From the NCBI GenBank assembly GCA_035048495.1, contig CM068543.1, positions 35,713,096 through 35,777,095 of the forward strand: a stretch of DNA of 64,000 bases. Direction: 5' to 3'. The translations under genes were made by a program, and so were the position numbers. The DNA is from Euptelea pleiosperma. Taxonomy: Eukaryota; Streptophyta; Magnoliopsida; Ranunculales; Eupteleaceae. The notes under the pieces were generated by a model. That model saw nothing but the letters and a program-made list of their open reading frames with translations. It did not search any database and was not told the DNA's origin. Shown here in pieces: positions 35,201 to 47,689 of the stretch. Position 1 is the first letter of the stretch. Each line of letters opens with the position of its first letter.

Positions 35201-37720
35201 CACCATCCGTGCGTCAATGTCTCTAATTGGACTCAGTTTGTGCGTTACATTTCAAAGCTTATAACAAGTGACTTTTACGCAACTGGACCTCGTAATTTGA
35301 CTCAATCTCTTCTATTACAATTGTTTCAACACATTTGAAGTCTTGGAACAAGATTCGGGACAGTCGAAACAAGTTTGCTCAATTCGTGTGCCAATGACTC
35401 TAATTGGAATTAGTTTGTGCGTTACATTCCTAAGCTTTTAACAAATTACTTTTTCGCAACAACACCTCATAATTTGACTTAATCTCTTCCATTACAATTG
35501 TTTCAACACATTTGAAGCCTATAATTACATTCCGAAGCCTATAATTACTGACTTTTTTGCAACCAGACCTCGTAATTTGACTCAATATCTTTTATTACAA
35601 CTGTTTTAACACATTTGAAGTGTTGGAACAAGATTCGGGACTATCGGAACAAGTTTGCCCGATTCGTGTGTCAATGACTCTAATTGGACTCCGTATGTGC
35701 GTTACATTCCTAAGCTTATAACTAGTGAGTTTTCCGCAACCGAACCTCGTTGTTGGACTCAATCTCTTCCATTACAATTGTTTAAACACATTTGAAGTCA
35801 TGGAACAAGATTCGGGATTGTCGAAACAAGTTTGCACCATCCGTGCGTCAATGTCTTTAATTGGACTCAGTTTGTGCGTTACATTCCTAAGCTTATAACA
35901 AGTGACTTTTACGCAACCGGACCTCGTAATTTGACTCAATCTCTTCTATTACAATTGTTTCAACACATTTGAAGTCTTGGAACAAGATTCGGGACAGTCG
36001 AAACAGGTTTGCTCCATTCGTGCGTCAAGGACTCTAATTGGAACCAGTTTGTGCGTTACATTCCTAAGCTTTTAACAAATTACTTTTTCGCAACAACACC
36101 TCATAATTTGACTTAATCTCTTCCATTACAATTGTTTCAACACATTTGAAGTCTTGGAACAAGATTCGGGACAGTCGAAACAACTTTGCTCCATCCGTGC
36201 GTCAATGTCTCTAATTGTACTCAGTTTGTGCGTTACATTCCTAAGCTTATAACTAGTGACTTTTTCCCAATCGGACCTCGTAGTTTGACTCAATCTCGTC
36301 TATTACAATTGTTTCAACACATTTGAAGTCTTAGAACAAGATTCGGGACAGTCGAAACAAGTTTGCTCCATCCGTGCGTCAATGTCTTTAATTGGACTTA
36401 GTTTGTATGTTACATTCCGAAGCCAATAACTAGTGACTTCTGCTCAACCAGACCTCGTAATTTTACTCAATATCTTCTATTACAATTGTTTCAACACATT
36501 TGAAGTGTTGGAACAAGATTTGGGACAGTCGGAACAAGTTTGCTCCATGCGTTCGTCAATGTCTCTAATTGGACTTAGTTTGTGCGTTACATTCCTAAGC
36601 TTATAACAAGTGACTTTTACGCAACTGGACCTCGTAATTTGACTCAATCTCTTCTATTACAATTGTTTCAACACATTTGAAGTCTTTGAATAAGATTCGG
36701 GACAGTCGAAACAAGTTTGCTCCATTCGTGCGTCAATGACTCTAATTGGAATCAGTTTGTGCGTTACATTCCTAAGCTTTTAACAAATTACTTTTTCGCA
36801 ACAACACCTCATAATTTGACTTAATCTCTTCCATTACAATTGTTTCAACACATTTAAAGTCTTGGAACAAGATTCGGGACAGTGGAAACAACTTTGCTCC
36901 ATCTGTGCGTCAATGTCTCTAATTGTACTCGGTTTGTGCTTTACATTCCTAAACATATAACTAGTGACTTTTTCCCAATCGGACTTTGTAGTTTTACTCA
37001 ATCTCTTCTATTACAATTGTTTCAACACATTTGAAGTCTTGGAACAAGATTTGGGACAGTCGAAACAAGTTTGCTCCATCCGTGTGTCAATGTCTTTCAT
37101 TGGACTCAGTTTCTGTGTTACATTCCGAAGCCAATAACTAGTTACTTGTTCTCAACCAGACCACGTAATTTTACTCAATTTCTTCTATTACAATTGTTTC
37201 AACACATTTGAAGTGTTGGAACAAGATTTGGGACTGTCGGAACAAGTTTGCTCCATGCGTTCGTCAATGTCTCTAATTGGACTCAGTTTGGGTGTTACAT
37301 TCCTAAGCGTATAATTAATGACTTTTTTGCAACCGAACCTCGTAATTTGACTCAATATCTTCTAGTACAACTGTTTTAACACATTTGAAGTGTTGGAACA
37401 AGATTCGGGACTATCGGAACAAGTTTTCCCCATTCGTGCGTCAATGACTCTAATTGGACTCCGTATGTGCGTTACATTCCTAAGTGACTTTTTCGCAAAC
37501 GGACCTCGTAATTTGACTCAATCTCTTCCATTACAATTGTTTCAACACATTTGTAGTCTTGGAACAAGATTCGGGACCGTCGAAACAAGTTTGCTCCATC
37601 GGTGCGTCAATGTCTCAAATTGGACTCAGTTTGTGTGTTACATTCCGAAGCCTATAAATAGTGACTTTTTTGCAACTGGACCTTGTAATTTGACTTAATA
37701 TCTTCTATTACAATTGTTTT

Positions 37721-39230
37721 AACTCATTCGCTATTACAATTGTTTTAACACATTTGAAGTGTTGGAACTAGATTCGGGACTGTCGGAACAAGTTTGCCCC
37801 ATCCGTGCGTTAATCACTCTAATTGGACTCCGTTTGTGCGTTACATTCCTAAGGTTATAACTAATGACTTTTTTGCAACCGGACCTCGTAATTTGACTCA
37901 ATCTCTTCTATTACAATTGTTTAAACACAGTTGAAGTCTTGGAACAAGATTCGGGACAGTCGAAACAAGTTTCCTCCATCCGTGCGTTAATGTCTCTAAT
38001 TGGACTCAGTTTCTGTGTTACATTCCGAAGCCTATAACTGGTGACCTTTTCGCAATCGGACCTCGGTATTTGACTCAAACTCATCTATTTCTATTCTTTC
38101 AGCACATTTAAAGTATTGGAACAACATACGGGACAGTCCAGACAAGTTTGCTCTATCCGTTCGTCAATATCTATAATTTGACTCAATTTGGGTGTTACAT
38201 TCCTAAGCCTATAATTACTGACTTTTTTGCAACCGGACCTCGTAATTTGACTCAATAACTTCAATCACAATTGTTAAAACACATTTGAAGTGTTGGAACA
38301 AGATTTGGGACAGTCGAAACAAGTTTGCTCCATGCGTTCGTCAATGTCTTTGATTGGACTCATTTTGGGTGTTACATTCCTAAGCCTATAATTATTGACT
38401 TTTTAGTAACCGAACCTCGTAATTCGACTCAATATCTTCTCTTTCAACTGTTTTAACACATTTGAAGTGTTGGAACAATATTCGGGACTATCGGAACAAG
38501 TTTGCCCCATTCGTGTATCAATGACTCTAATCTGACTCCGTTTGTGCGTTGCATTCCTAAGCTTATAACTGGTGACTTTTTCGCAACTGGACCTCGTAAT
38601 TTGACTCAATCTCTTCTATTACAATTGTTTCAACACATTTGAAGTGTTTGAACAAGATTTGGGATAGTCGGAACAAGCTTGCTCCATGCGTGCATCAATG
38701 TCTCTAATTGGACTCAGTTTGTGTGTTACATTACGAAGCCAATAACTAGTGACTTGTTCTCAACCAGACCTCGTAATTTTACTCAATATCTTCAATTACA
38801 ATTGTTTCAACACATTTGAAGTGTTGGAACAAGATTTGGAACAGTCGGAACAAGTTTGCTCCATGCGTTCGACAATATCTCTAATTGGACTCAGTTTGGG
38901 TGTTACATTCCTAAGTGTATAATTAATGACTTTTTTGCAACCGGACCTCGTAATTTGACTCAATATCTTCTATTAGAACTGTTTTAACAATTTGAAGTGT
39001 TGGAACAAGATTCGGGACTATCGGAACAAGTTTGCCCGATTCGTGTGTCAATGACTCTAATTGGACTCCGTATGTGCGTTACATTCCTAAGCTTATAACT
39101 AGTGAGTTTTCCGCAACCAAACCTTGTTGTTTGACTCAATCTCTTCCATTACAATTGTTTAAACACATTTGAAGTCTTGGAACAAGATTCGGGATTGTCG
39201 AAACAAGTTTGCACCATCCGTGCGTCAATG
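37721..39230 (+). repeat. Higher-order block, offset 3,553 then 3,256, copy 1
   Basis: The partner is 41,274-42,486. The partial-monomer junction AACTCATT(C/T)GCTATTAC lies at 37,721 and 41,274, and TTTTTAGTAA at 38,405 and 41,958 keeps the 3,553 offset. Past a deletion in the right copy, GAAGCCAATAAC lies at 38,735 and 41,990 (offset 3,255) and TTTGCCCGAT at 39,031 and 42,287 (3,256). Confidence 0.82.
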
Positions 39231-40614
39231 TCATTAATTGGACTAAGTTTGTGCGTTACATTCCTCAGCTTATAACAAGTGACTTTCACGCAACCGGACC
39301 TCGTAATTTGACTCAATCTCTTCTATTACAATTGTTTCAACACATTTGAAGTCTTGGAACAAGATTCGGGACAGTCAAAACAAGTTTGCTCCATTCGTGC
39401 GTCAATGACTCTAATTGGACTCAGTTTGTACGTTACATTCCTAAGCTTTTAACAAATTACTTTTTCGCAACAAGACCTCATAATTTGAGTCAATCTCTTC
39501 CATTACAATTGTTTCAACACATTTGAAGTCTTGGAACAAGATTCGGGATAGTCGAAACAAGTTTGCTCCATCCGTGCGTCAATGTCTCTAATTGTACTCA
39601 GTTTGTGCGTTACATTCCTAAGCTTATAACTAGTGACATTTTCGCAACCGGACCTTTTAATTTGACTCAATATCTTCTATTACAACTGTTTTAACACATT
39701 TGAAGTGTTGGAACAAGATTCGGGACTATCGGAAGAAGTTAGCCCCATTCGTGCGTCAATGACTCTAATTAGACTACGGATGTGCGTTACATTCCTAAGT
39801 GACTTTTTCGCAACAAGACCTCATAATTTGACTCAATCTCTTCCATTACAATTGTTTCAACGCATTTGAAGTCTTGGAACAAGATTCGGGACAGTCGAAA
39901 CAAGTTTGCTCCATCAGTGCGTCAATGTCTCTAATTGGACTCAGTTTCTGTGTTACATTCCGAAGCCTATAACTGGTGACCTTTTCGCAACCGGGCCTCG
40001 GTATTTGACTCAAACTCATCCATTACTATTGTTTCAGCACATTTGAAGTGTTGGAACAACATACGGGACAGTCCGGACAAGTTTGCTTTATCCGTTCGTC
40101 AATATCTCTAATTTGACTCAATTTGGGTGTTACCTTCCTAAAACTATAATTACTGACTTTTTTGCAGCCGGACCTCGTAATTAGACTCAATAACTTCAAT
40201 CACAATTTTTACAACACATTTGAAGTGTTGGAACAAGATTTGGGACAGTCGGAAAAAGTTTGCTCCATGCGTTCGTCAATGTCTCTAATTGGACTCAGTT
40301 GGGTGTTACATTCCGAAGCCTATAATTACTGACTTTTTTGCAACCAGACCTCGTAATTTGACTCAATATCTTCTATTACAACTGTTTTAACACATTTGAA
40401 GTGTTGGAACAAGATTCGGGACTATCGGAACAAGTTTACCCCATTCGTGCGTCAATGACTCTAATTGGACTCCGTATGTGCGTTACATTCCTAAGCTTAT
40501 TACTAGTGAGTTTTCCGCAACCGAACCTCGTTGTTTGACTCAATCTCTTCCATTACAATTGTTTAAACACATTTGATGTGTTGGAACAAGATTTGGGACA
40601 GTCCAGAAAAGTTT
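38914..40614 (+). repeat. Higher-order block, offset 5,414, copy 2
   Basis: Second copy of 33,500-35,200 with the same rare variants. It overlaps the 3.3/3.5-kb duplication block, so successive exchanges are superimposed here. Confidence 0.78.
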
Positions 40615-41273
40615 GCTCCATGCGTTCGTCAATGCCTCTAATTGGACTCAGTTTGGGTGTTACATTCCTAAGCTTATAATTACTGACTTTTTTGCTACCG
40701 GACCTCGTAATTTGACTCAATATCTTCTATTACAACTGTTTTAACACATTTGAAGTGTTGGAACAAGATTTGGGACTATCGGAACAAGTTTGCCCCATTG
40801 GTGCGTCAATGACTCTAATTGGACTCCGTATGTGCGTTACATTCCTAAGCTTATAACTAGTGAGTTTTTCACAACCGAACCTCGTTGTTTGACTCAATCT
40901 CTTCCATTACAATTGTTTAAACACATTTGAAGTCTTGGAACAAGATTCGGGATAGTCGATACAAGTTTGCACCATCCGTGCGTCAATGTCTCTAATTGGA
41001 CTCAATTTGTGCGTTGCATTCCAAAGCTTATAACAAGTGACTTTTACGCAACCGGACCTCGTAATTTGACTCAATCTCTTCTATTACAATTGTTTCAACA
41101 CATTTGTAGTCTTGGAACAAGATTCGGGACCGTCGAAACAAGTTTGCTCCATCCGTGCGTCAATGTCTCAAATTGGACTCAGTTTGTGTGTTACATTCCG
41201 AAGCCTATAAATAGTGACTTTTTTGCAACCGGACCTTGTAATTTGACTTAATATCTTCTATTACAATTGTTTT

Positions 41274-42486
41274 AACTCATTTGCTATTACAATTGTTTTA
41301 ACACATTTGAAGTGTTGGAACTAGATTCGGGACTGTCGGAACAAGTTTGCCCCATCCGTGCGTTAATGACTCTAATTGGACCCCATTTGTGCGTTACATT
41401 CCTAAGCTTATAACTAATGACTTTTTTGCAACCGGACCTCGTAATTTGACTCAATCTCTTCCATTACAATTGTTTAAACACATTTGAAGTCTTGGAACAA
41501 GATTCGGGACAGTCGAAACAAGTTTCCTCCATCCGTGCGTCAATGTCTCTAATTGGACTCAGTTTCTGTGTTACATTCCGAAGCCTATAACTGGTGACCT
41601 TTTCGCAACCGGACCTCGGTATTTGACTCAAACTCATCCATTTCTATTCTTTCAGCACATTTAAAGTATTGGAACAACATACGGGACAGTCCAGACAAGT
41701 TTGCTCCATCCGTTCGTCAATATCTATAATTTCACTCAATTTGGGTGTTACATTCCTAACCCTATAATTACTGACTTTTTTGCAACCGAACCTCGTAATT
41801 TGACTCAATAACTTCAATCACAATTGTTAAAACACATTTGAAGTGTTGGAACAAGATTTGGGACAGTCGGAACAAGTTTGCTCCATGCGTTCGTCAATGT
41901 CTCTGATTGGACTCATTTTGGGTGTTACATTCCTAAGCCTATAATTACTGACTTTTTAGTAATTGGACTCAGTTTGTGTGATACATTACGAAGCCAATAA
42001 CTAGTGACTTGTTCTCAACCAGACCTCGTAATTTTACTCAATATCTTCTATTACAATTGTTTCAACACATTTGAAGTGTTGGAACAAGATTTGGAACAGT
42101 CGGAACAAGTTTGCTCCATGCGTTCGGCAATATCACTAATTGGACTCAGTTTGGGTGTTACATTCCTAAGCGTATAATTAATGACTTTTTTGCAACCGGA
42201 CCTCGTAATTTGACTCAATATCTTCTGTTACAACTGTTTTAACACATTTGAAGTGTTGGAGCAAGATTCGGGACTACCGGAACAAGTTTGCCCGATTCGT
42301 GTGTCAATGACTCTAATTGGACTCCGTATGTGCGTTACATTCCTAAGCTTATAACTAGTGAGTTTTCCGCAACCGAACCTCGTTGTTCGACTCAATCTCT
42401 TCCATTACAATTGTTTAAACACATTTGAAGTCTTGGAACAAGATTCGGGACAGTCGAAACAAGTTTGCACCATCCGTACGTCAATG
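41274..42486 (+). repeat. Higher-order block, offset 3,553/3,256, copy 2 with 298-bp deletion
   Basis: Partner of 37,721-39,230. Near 41,962 the sequence GACTTTTTAGTAA runs straight into TTGGACTCAGTTTG, which loses 298 bp relative to copy 1. TAA is shared at the break. Confidence 0.8.
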
Positions 42487-45400
42487 TCTTTAATTGGACT
42501 CAGTTTGTGCGTTACATTCCTAAGCTTATAACAAGTGACTTTTACGCAACCGGACCTCGTAAATTGACTCAATCTCTTCTATTACAATTGTTTCAACACA
42601 TTTGAAGTCTTGGAACAAGATTCGGGACAGTCGAACCAAGTTTGCTCCATTCGTGCGTCAATGACTCTAATTTGACTCAGTTTGTGTGTTACATTCCGAA
42701 GCCTATAATTACTGACTTTTTTGCAACCGGACCTCGTAATTTGACTCAATATCTTCTATCACAACTGTTTTAACACATTTGAAGTGTTGGAACTAGATTC
42801 GGGACTGTCGGAATAAGTTTGCCTCATCCGTGCGTTAATGACTCTAATTGGACTCCGTTTGTGCATTACATTCCTAAGCTTATAACTAATGACTTTTTCG
42901 CAACCGGACCTCGTAATTTGACTCAATCTCTTCCATTACAAATGTTTAAACACATTTGAAGTCTTGGAACAAGATTCGGGATAGTCGAAATGAGTTTGCT
43001 CAATCCGTTCGTCAATGTCTCTAATTGGACTCAATTTGGGTGTTACATTCCTAAGCCTATAATTACTGACTTTTTTGCAACCGGACCTCGTAATTTGACT
43101 CAATAATTTCAATCACAATTGTTACAACACATTTGATGTGTTGGAACAAGATTTGGGACAGTCGGAAAAAGTTTGCTCCATGCGTTCGTCAATGTCTCTA
43201 ATTGGACTCAGTTTGGGTGTTACATTCCTAAGCCTATAATTACTGACTTTTTTGCAACCGGACCTCGTAATTTGACTCAATATCTTCTATTACAACTGTT
43301 TTAACACATTTGAAGTCTGGGAACAAGATTTGGGACTATCAGAACAAGTTTGCCCCATTCGTGCGTCAATGACTCTAATTGGACTCCGTATATTCGTTAC
43401 ATTCCTAAGCTTATAACTAGTGAGTTTTCCGCAACCGAACCTCGTTGTTTGACTCAATCTCTTCCATTACAATTGTTTAAACACATTTGAAGTCTTGGAA
43501 TAAGATTCGGGATAGTCGATACAAGTTTGCACCATCCGTGCGTCAATGTCTCTAATTGGACTCAATTTGTGTGTTACATTCCAAAGCTTATAACAAGTGA
43601 CTTTTACGCAACCGGACCTCGTAATTTGACTCAATCTCTTCTATTACAATTGTTTCAACACATTTGAAGTCTTGGAACAAGATTCGGGACAGTCGGAACA
43701 AGTTTGCTCCATTCGTGCGTCAATGACTCTAATTGGACTTAGTTTGTGCGTTACATTCCTAAGCTTTTAACAAATTACTTTTTCGCAACAAGACCTCATA
43801 ATTTGACTCAATCTCTTCCATTACAATTGTTTCAACACATTTGAAGTCTTGGAATAAGATTCGGGACAGTCGAAACAAGTTTGCTCCATCCGTGCGTTAA
43901 TGTCTCTAATTGGACTCAGTTTGTGTGTTACATTCCGAAGCCTATAACTAGTGACTTGTTCTCAACCGGACCTCGTAATTTTACTCAATATCTTCTATTA
44001 CAATTGTTTTAACACATTGGAAGATTTGAAACAAGATTAGCGAGTGTCAGAAGAAATTTACTCCATTCGTGCGTCAATGACTCTAATCGGACTCAGTTTG
44101 TGCGTTACATTCCTAAGCTTTTAACTAGTTACTTTTTCACAATCGGACCTCCTAATTTGACTCAATCTCTTCCATTACAATTGTTTCAACACATTTGTAG
44201 TCTTGGAACAAGATTCGGGACAGTCAAAACAAGTTTGCTCCATCCGTGCCTCAATGTCTCAAATTGGACTCAGTTTGTGTGTTACATTCCGAAGCCTATA
44301 AATAGTGACTTTTTTGCAACCGGACCTTGTAATTTGACTTAATATCTTCTATTACAATTGTTTTAACACATTTGCTTTTACAATTGGTCTAACAAATTTG
44401 AAGTGTTGGAACTAGATTCGGGACTGTCGGAACAAGTTTGCCCCATCCGTGCGTTAATGACTCTAATTGGACTCTGTTTGTGCGTTACATTCCTAAGCTT
44501 ATAACTAATGACTTTTTCGCAACCGGACCTCGTAATTTGACTCAATATCTTCCATTACAATTGTTTAAACACATTTGAAGTCTTGGAACAAGATTCGGGA
44601 CAGTCAAAACAAGTTTGCACCATCCGTGCGTCAATGTCTCTAATTGGACTCAGTTTCTGTGTTACATTCCGAAGCCTACAATTAGTGACTTTTTTGCAAC
44701 CGGTCCTCGTAATTTGACTTTATATCTTATATTACAATTGTTTTAACACATTTGAAATGTTGGAACAAGATTCGGGACTGTTGGAACAAGTTTGCCCCAT
44801 TCGTGCGTCAATGACTATAATTGGACTCCGTTCGTACGTTACATTCCTAAGCTTATAACTAGTGACTTTTTCGAAACCGAACCTCGTAGTTTGACTCAAT
44901 CTCTTCCATTACAATTGTTTAAACACATTTGAAGTGTTGGAACAAGATTCGGGACAGTGGAAACAAGTTTGCTCTATCTGTGCGTCAATGTCCCTAATTG
45001 GACTCAGTTTGTGCGTTACATTCCTAAGCTTATAACAAGTGACTTTTACGCAACTGGACCTCGTAATTTGACTCAATCTCTTCTATTATAATTGTTTCAA
45101 CACATTTGAAGTGTTAGAATAAGATTTGGGATAGTCGAAACAAGTTTGCTCCATGCGTGCGTCAATGTCTCTAATTGGACTCAGTTTGTGTGTTACATTC
45201 CGAAGCCTATAACTTGTGACTTGTTCTCAACCGGACCTCGTAATTTTACTCAATATCTTCTATTACAATTGTTTTAACACATTGGAAGATATGAAACAAG
45301 ATTCAGGACTGTCGCAAGAAGTTTGCTCTATTCGTGCGTCAATGACTCTAATTGGACTCAGTTTGTGCGTTACATTCTTACGCTTTTAAGAAGTTACTTT

Positions 45401-46471
45401 TTCGCAACCGGACCTCATAATTTGACTTAATCTCTTCCATTACAATTGTTTCAACACATTTGTAGTCTTGGAACAAGATTCGGAACCGTTGAAACAAGTT
45501 TGTTCCATCCGTGCGTCAATGTCTCTAATTGGACTCAGTTTGTGTGTTACATTCCGAAGCCTATAATTAGTGACTTTTTTGCAACCAGACCTCGTAATTT
45601 GACTTAATATCTTCTATTACAATTGTTTTAACACATTTGAAGTGTTCGAACAAGATTCGGGACTGTCGGAACAAGTTTGCCCCATTCGTGCGTCAATGAC
45701 TCTAATTGGACTCCGTTTGTGCGTTACATTCCTAAGCTTATAACTTATGACTTTTTCACAATCGGAGCTCGTAATTTGACTCAATCTCTTCCATTAAAAT
45801 TGTTTAAACACATTTGAAGTCTTGAAATAAGATTCGGGACAGTCGAAACAAGTTTGCTCCATCCGTGCATCAATGTCTCTAATTGGACTCAGTTTCTGTG
45901 TTACATTCCGAAGCCTATAACTGGTGACCTTTTCGCAACCGGACCTCGGTATTTGACTCAAACTCTTACATTTTTCAGCACATTTGAAGTGTTGGAACAG
46001 CATTCGGGATAGTCCAGACAAGTTTGCTCCATCCGTTCGTCAATATCTCTAATTTGACTCAATTTGGGTGTTACATTCCTAAGCCTATAATTACTAACTT
46101 TTTCATAACCGGACCTCGTAATTTGACTCAATAACTTCAATCACAATTGTTACAACACATTTGAAGTGTTGGAACAAGATTTGGGACAGTCGGAACAAGT
46201 TTGCTCCATGCGTTCGTCAATGTCTCTAATTGGACTCAGTTTGGGTGTTACATTCCTAAGCCTATAATTATTGACTTCTTTGCAACTGGACCTCGTAATT
46301 TGACGCAATATCTTCTATTACAACTGTTTTAACACATTTGAAGTGTTGGAACAAGATTCGGGACTATCGGAACAAGTTTGCCCCATTCGTGCGTCAATGA
46401 CTCTAATTGGACTCCATTTGTGCGTTACATTCCAAAGCTTATAACTAGTGACTTTTCGCAACCGGACCTCG

Positions 46472-46490
46472 TAATTTGAAATCTTGTTCT
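46472..46490. other. Satellite orientation-switch junction
   Basis: Forward sequence CGCAACCGGACCTCGTAATTTGA should continue CTCAAT but passes into AATCTTGTTCTGATACTTC, which is the reverse complement of the GAACAAGATT region of the monomer. From here all monomers run in reverse. The break is at about 46,479/46,480 with at most a few shared bases. Confidence 0.93.
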
Positions 46491-47689
46491 GATACTTCTA
46501 ATGTGTATAAACAATTTATAATGGAAGAGATTGAGTCAAAGTAGAGGTCCGATTGCGAAAAAATAACTAATTATAAACTTAGGCTTGTAACACTAAAACT
46601 GAGTCCAATTAGAGACATTAACGCACGAATAGAGCAAACGAGTTCCGCCTCTCCCCAATCTTGTTCCAACACTTCGAATGTGTTGAAACAATTGTACTAG
46701 AGGAGATTGAGTCTAAATACGAGGTCCAATTGCGAAAAAGTAACTAATTATACGAATCTAATATTCAAACTGTGTCTAATTAAAGACATTGACGCACGAA
46801 TGGAGCAAACGAGTTCAGACTCCCCCCGATCTTGTTGCAACTATTCAACTGTATTGAAAGAATTGTAATGCATGAGATTGAGTGAAAGTACGAGCTCCGA
46901 TTGCAAAAAAGTAACTTGTTATAAGATTAGGCTTGTAATACTCAAACTGAGTCCAATTCAGACATTGACGCCCGAATGTAGCAAACGAGTTCTGACTCTC
47001 TCCGATCTTGTTCCAACACTTCAAATCTGTTGAAACAATTGTAATGGAAGAGATTGAGTCAAATACGAGGTCCGTTGCGAAAAACTGACTAGTTATAGGC
47101 TTAGGAATGTAACACTCTAACTGTGTCTAATTAGTAACATGGACGCACGAACGGAGTAAACGAGTTCTGACTCTCTGTTGAAACAATTATAATGGAGGAG
47201 ATTGGGTCTAAATACGAGGTCCAGTTGCAAAAAAGTAACTAATTATAGGCTTAAGAATCTAACATTCAAACTGTGTCCTATTGAAGACATTGACGCACGA
47301 ATAGAGCAAACGAGTTCAGACTCCCCCCAATCTTGTTGCAACACTTCAAATGTATTGAAAGAATCATAATCCAAGAGATTGAGTGAAAGTACGAGGTCCG
47401 GTTGCTAAAAAGTAACTTGTTATAAGATTAGGCTTGTAATACTCAAACTGAGTCCAATTTAGACATTGACGCCCGAATGGAGCAAACGAGTTCCGACTCT
47501 CTCCAATCTTGTTCCAATACTTCAAATGTGTTGAAACAATTGTAATGGAGGAGATTGAGTCAAAGTACAAGGTCCGCTGCGAAAAAGTAACTAGTTATCG
47601 GCTTAGGAATGTAACACTCAAATTGTTTCCAATTAGTAACATTGACACACGAATGGAGCAAACGAATTTCGACTCTCCCAAATCTTGTT

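Larger units (their letters stand above)
30052..46479 (+). repeat. 177-bp satellite, array A, third segment
   Basis: About 93 forward monomers. Characteristic types are CTGGTGACCTTTTCGCAACC monomers with ACATACGGGACAGTCC near 30.85, 34.56, 38.04, 39.97 and 41.59 kb (a related one with GCATTCGGGATAGTCC is near 45.92 kb), and fused monomers reading CATTCCTAAGTGAC near 34,380, 37,480 and 39,795, which lack 11-12 bases of the usual start. Local rearrangements include a junction at 35,517 (TTTGAAG joined to CCTATAATTACATTCCG) and a 298-bp deletion at about 41,962. No gene is seen. Confidence 0.97.
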
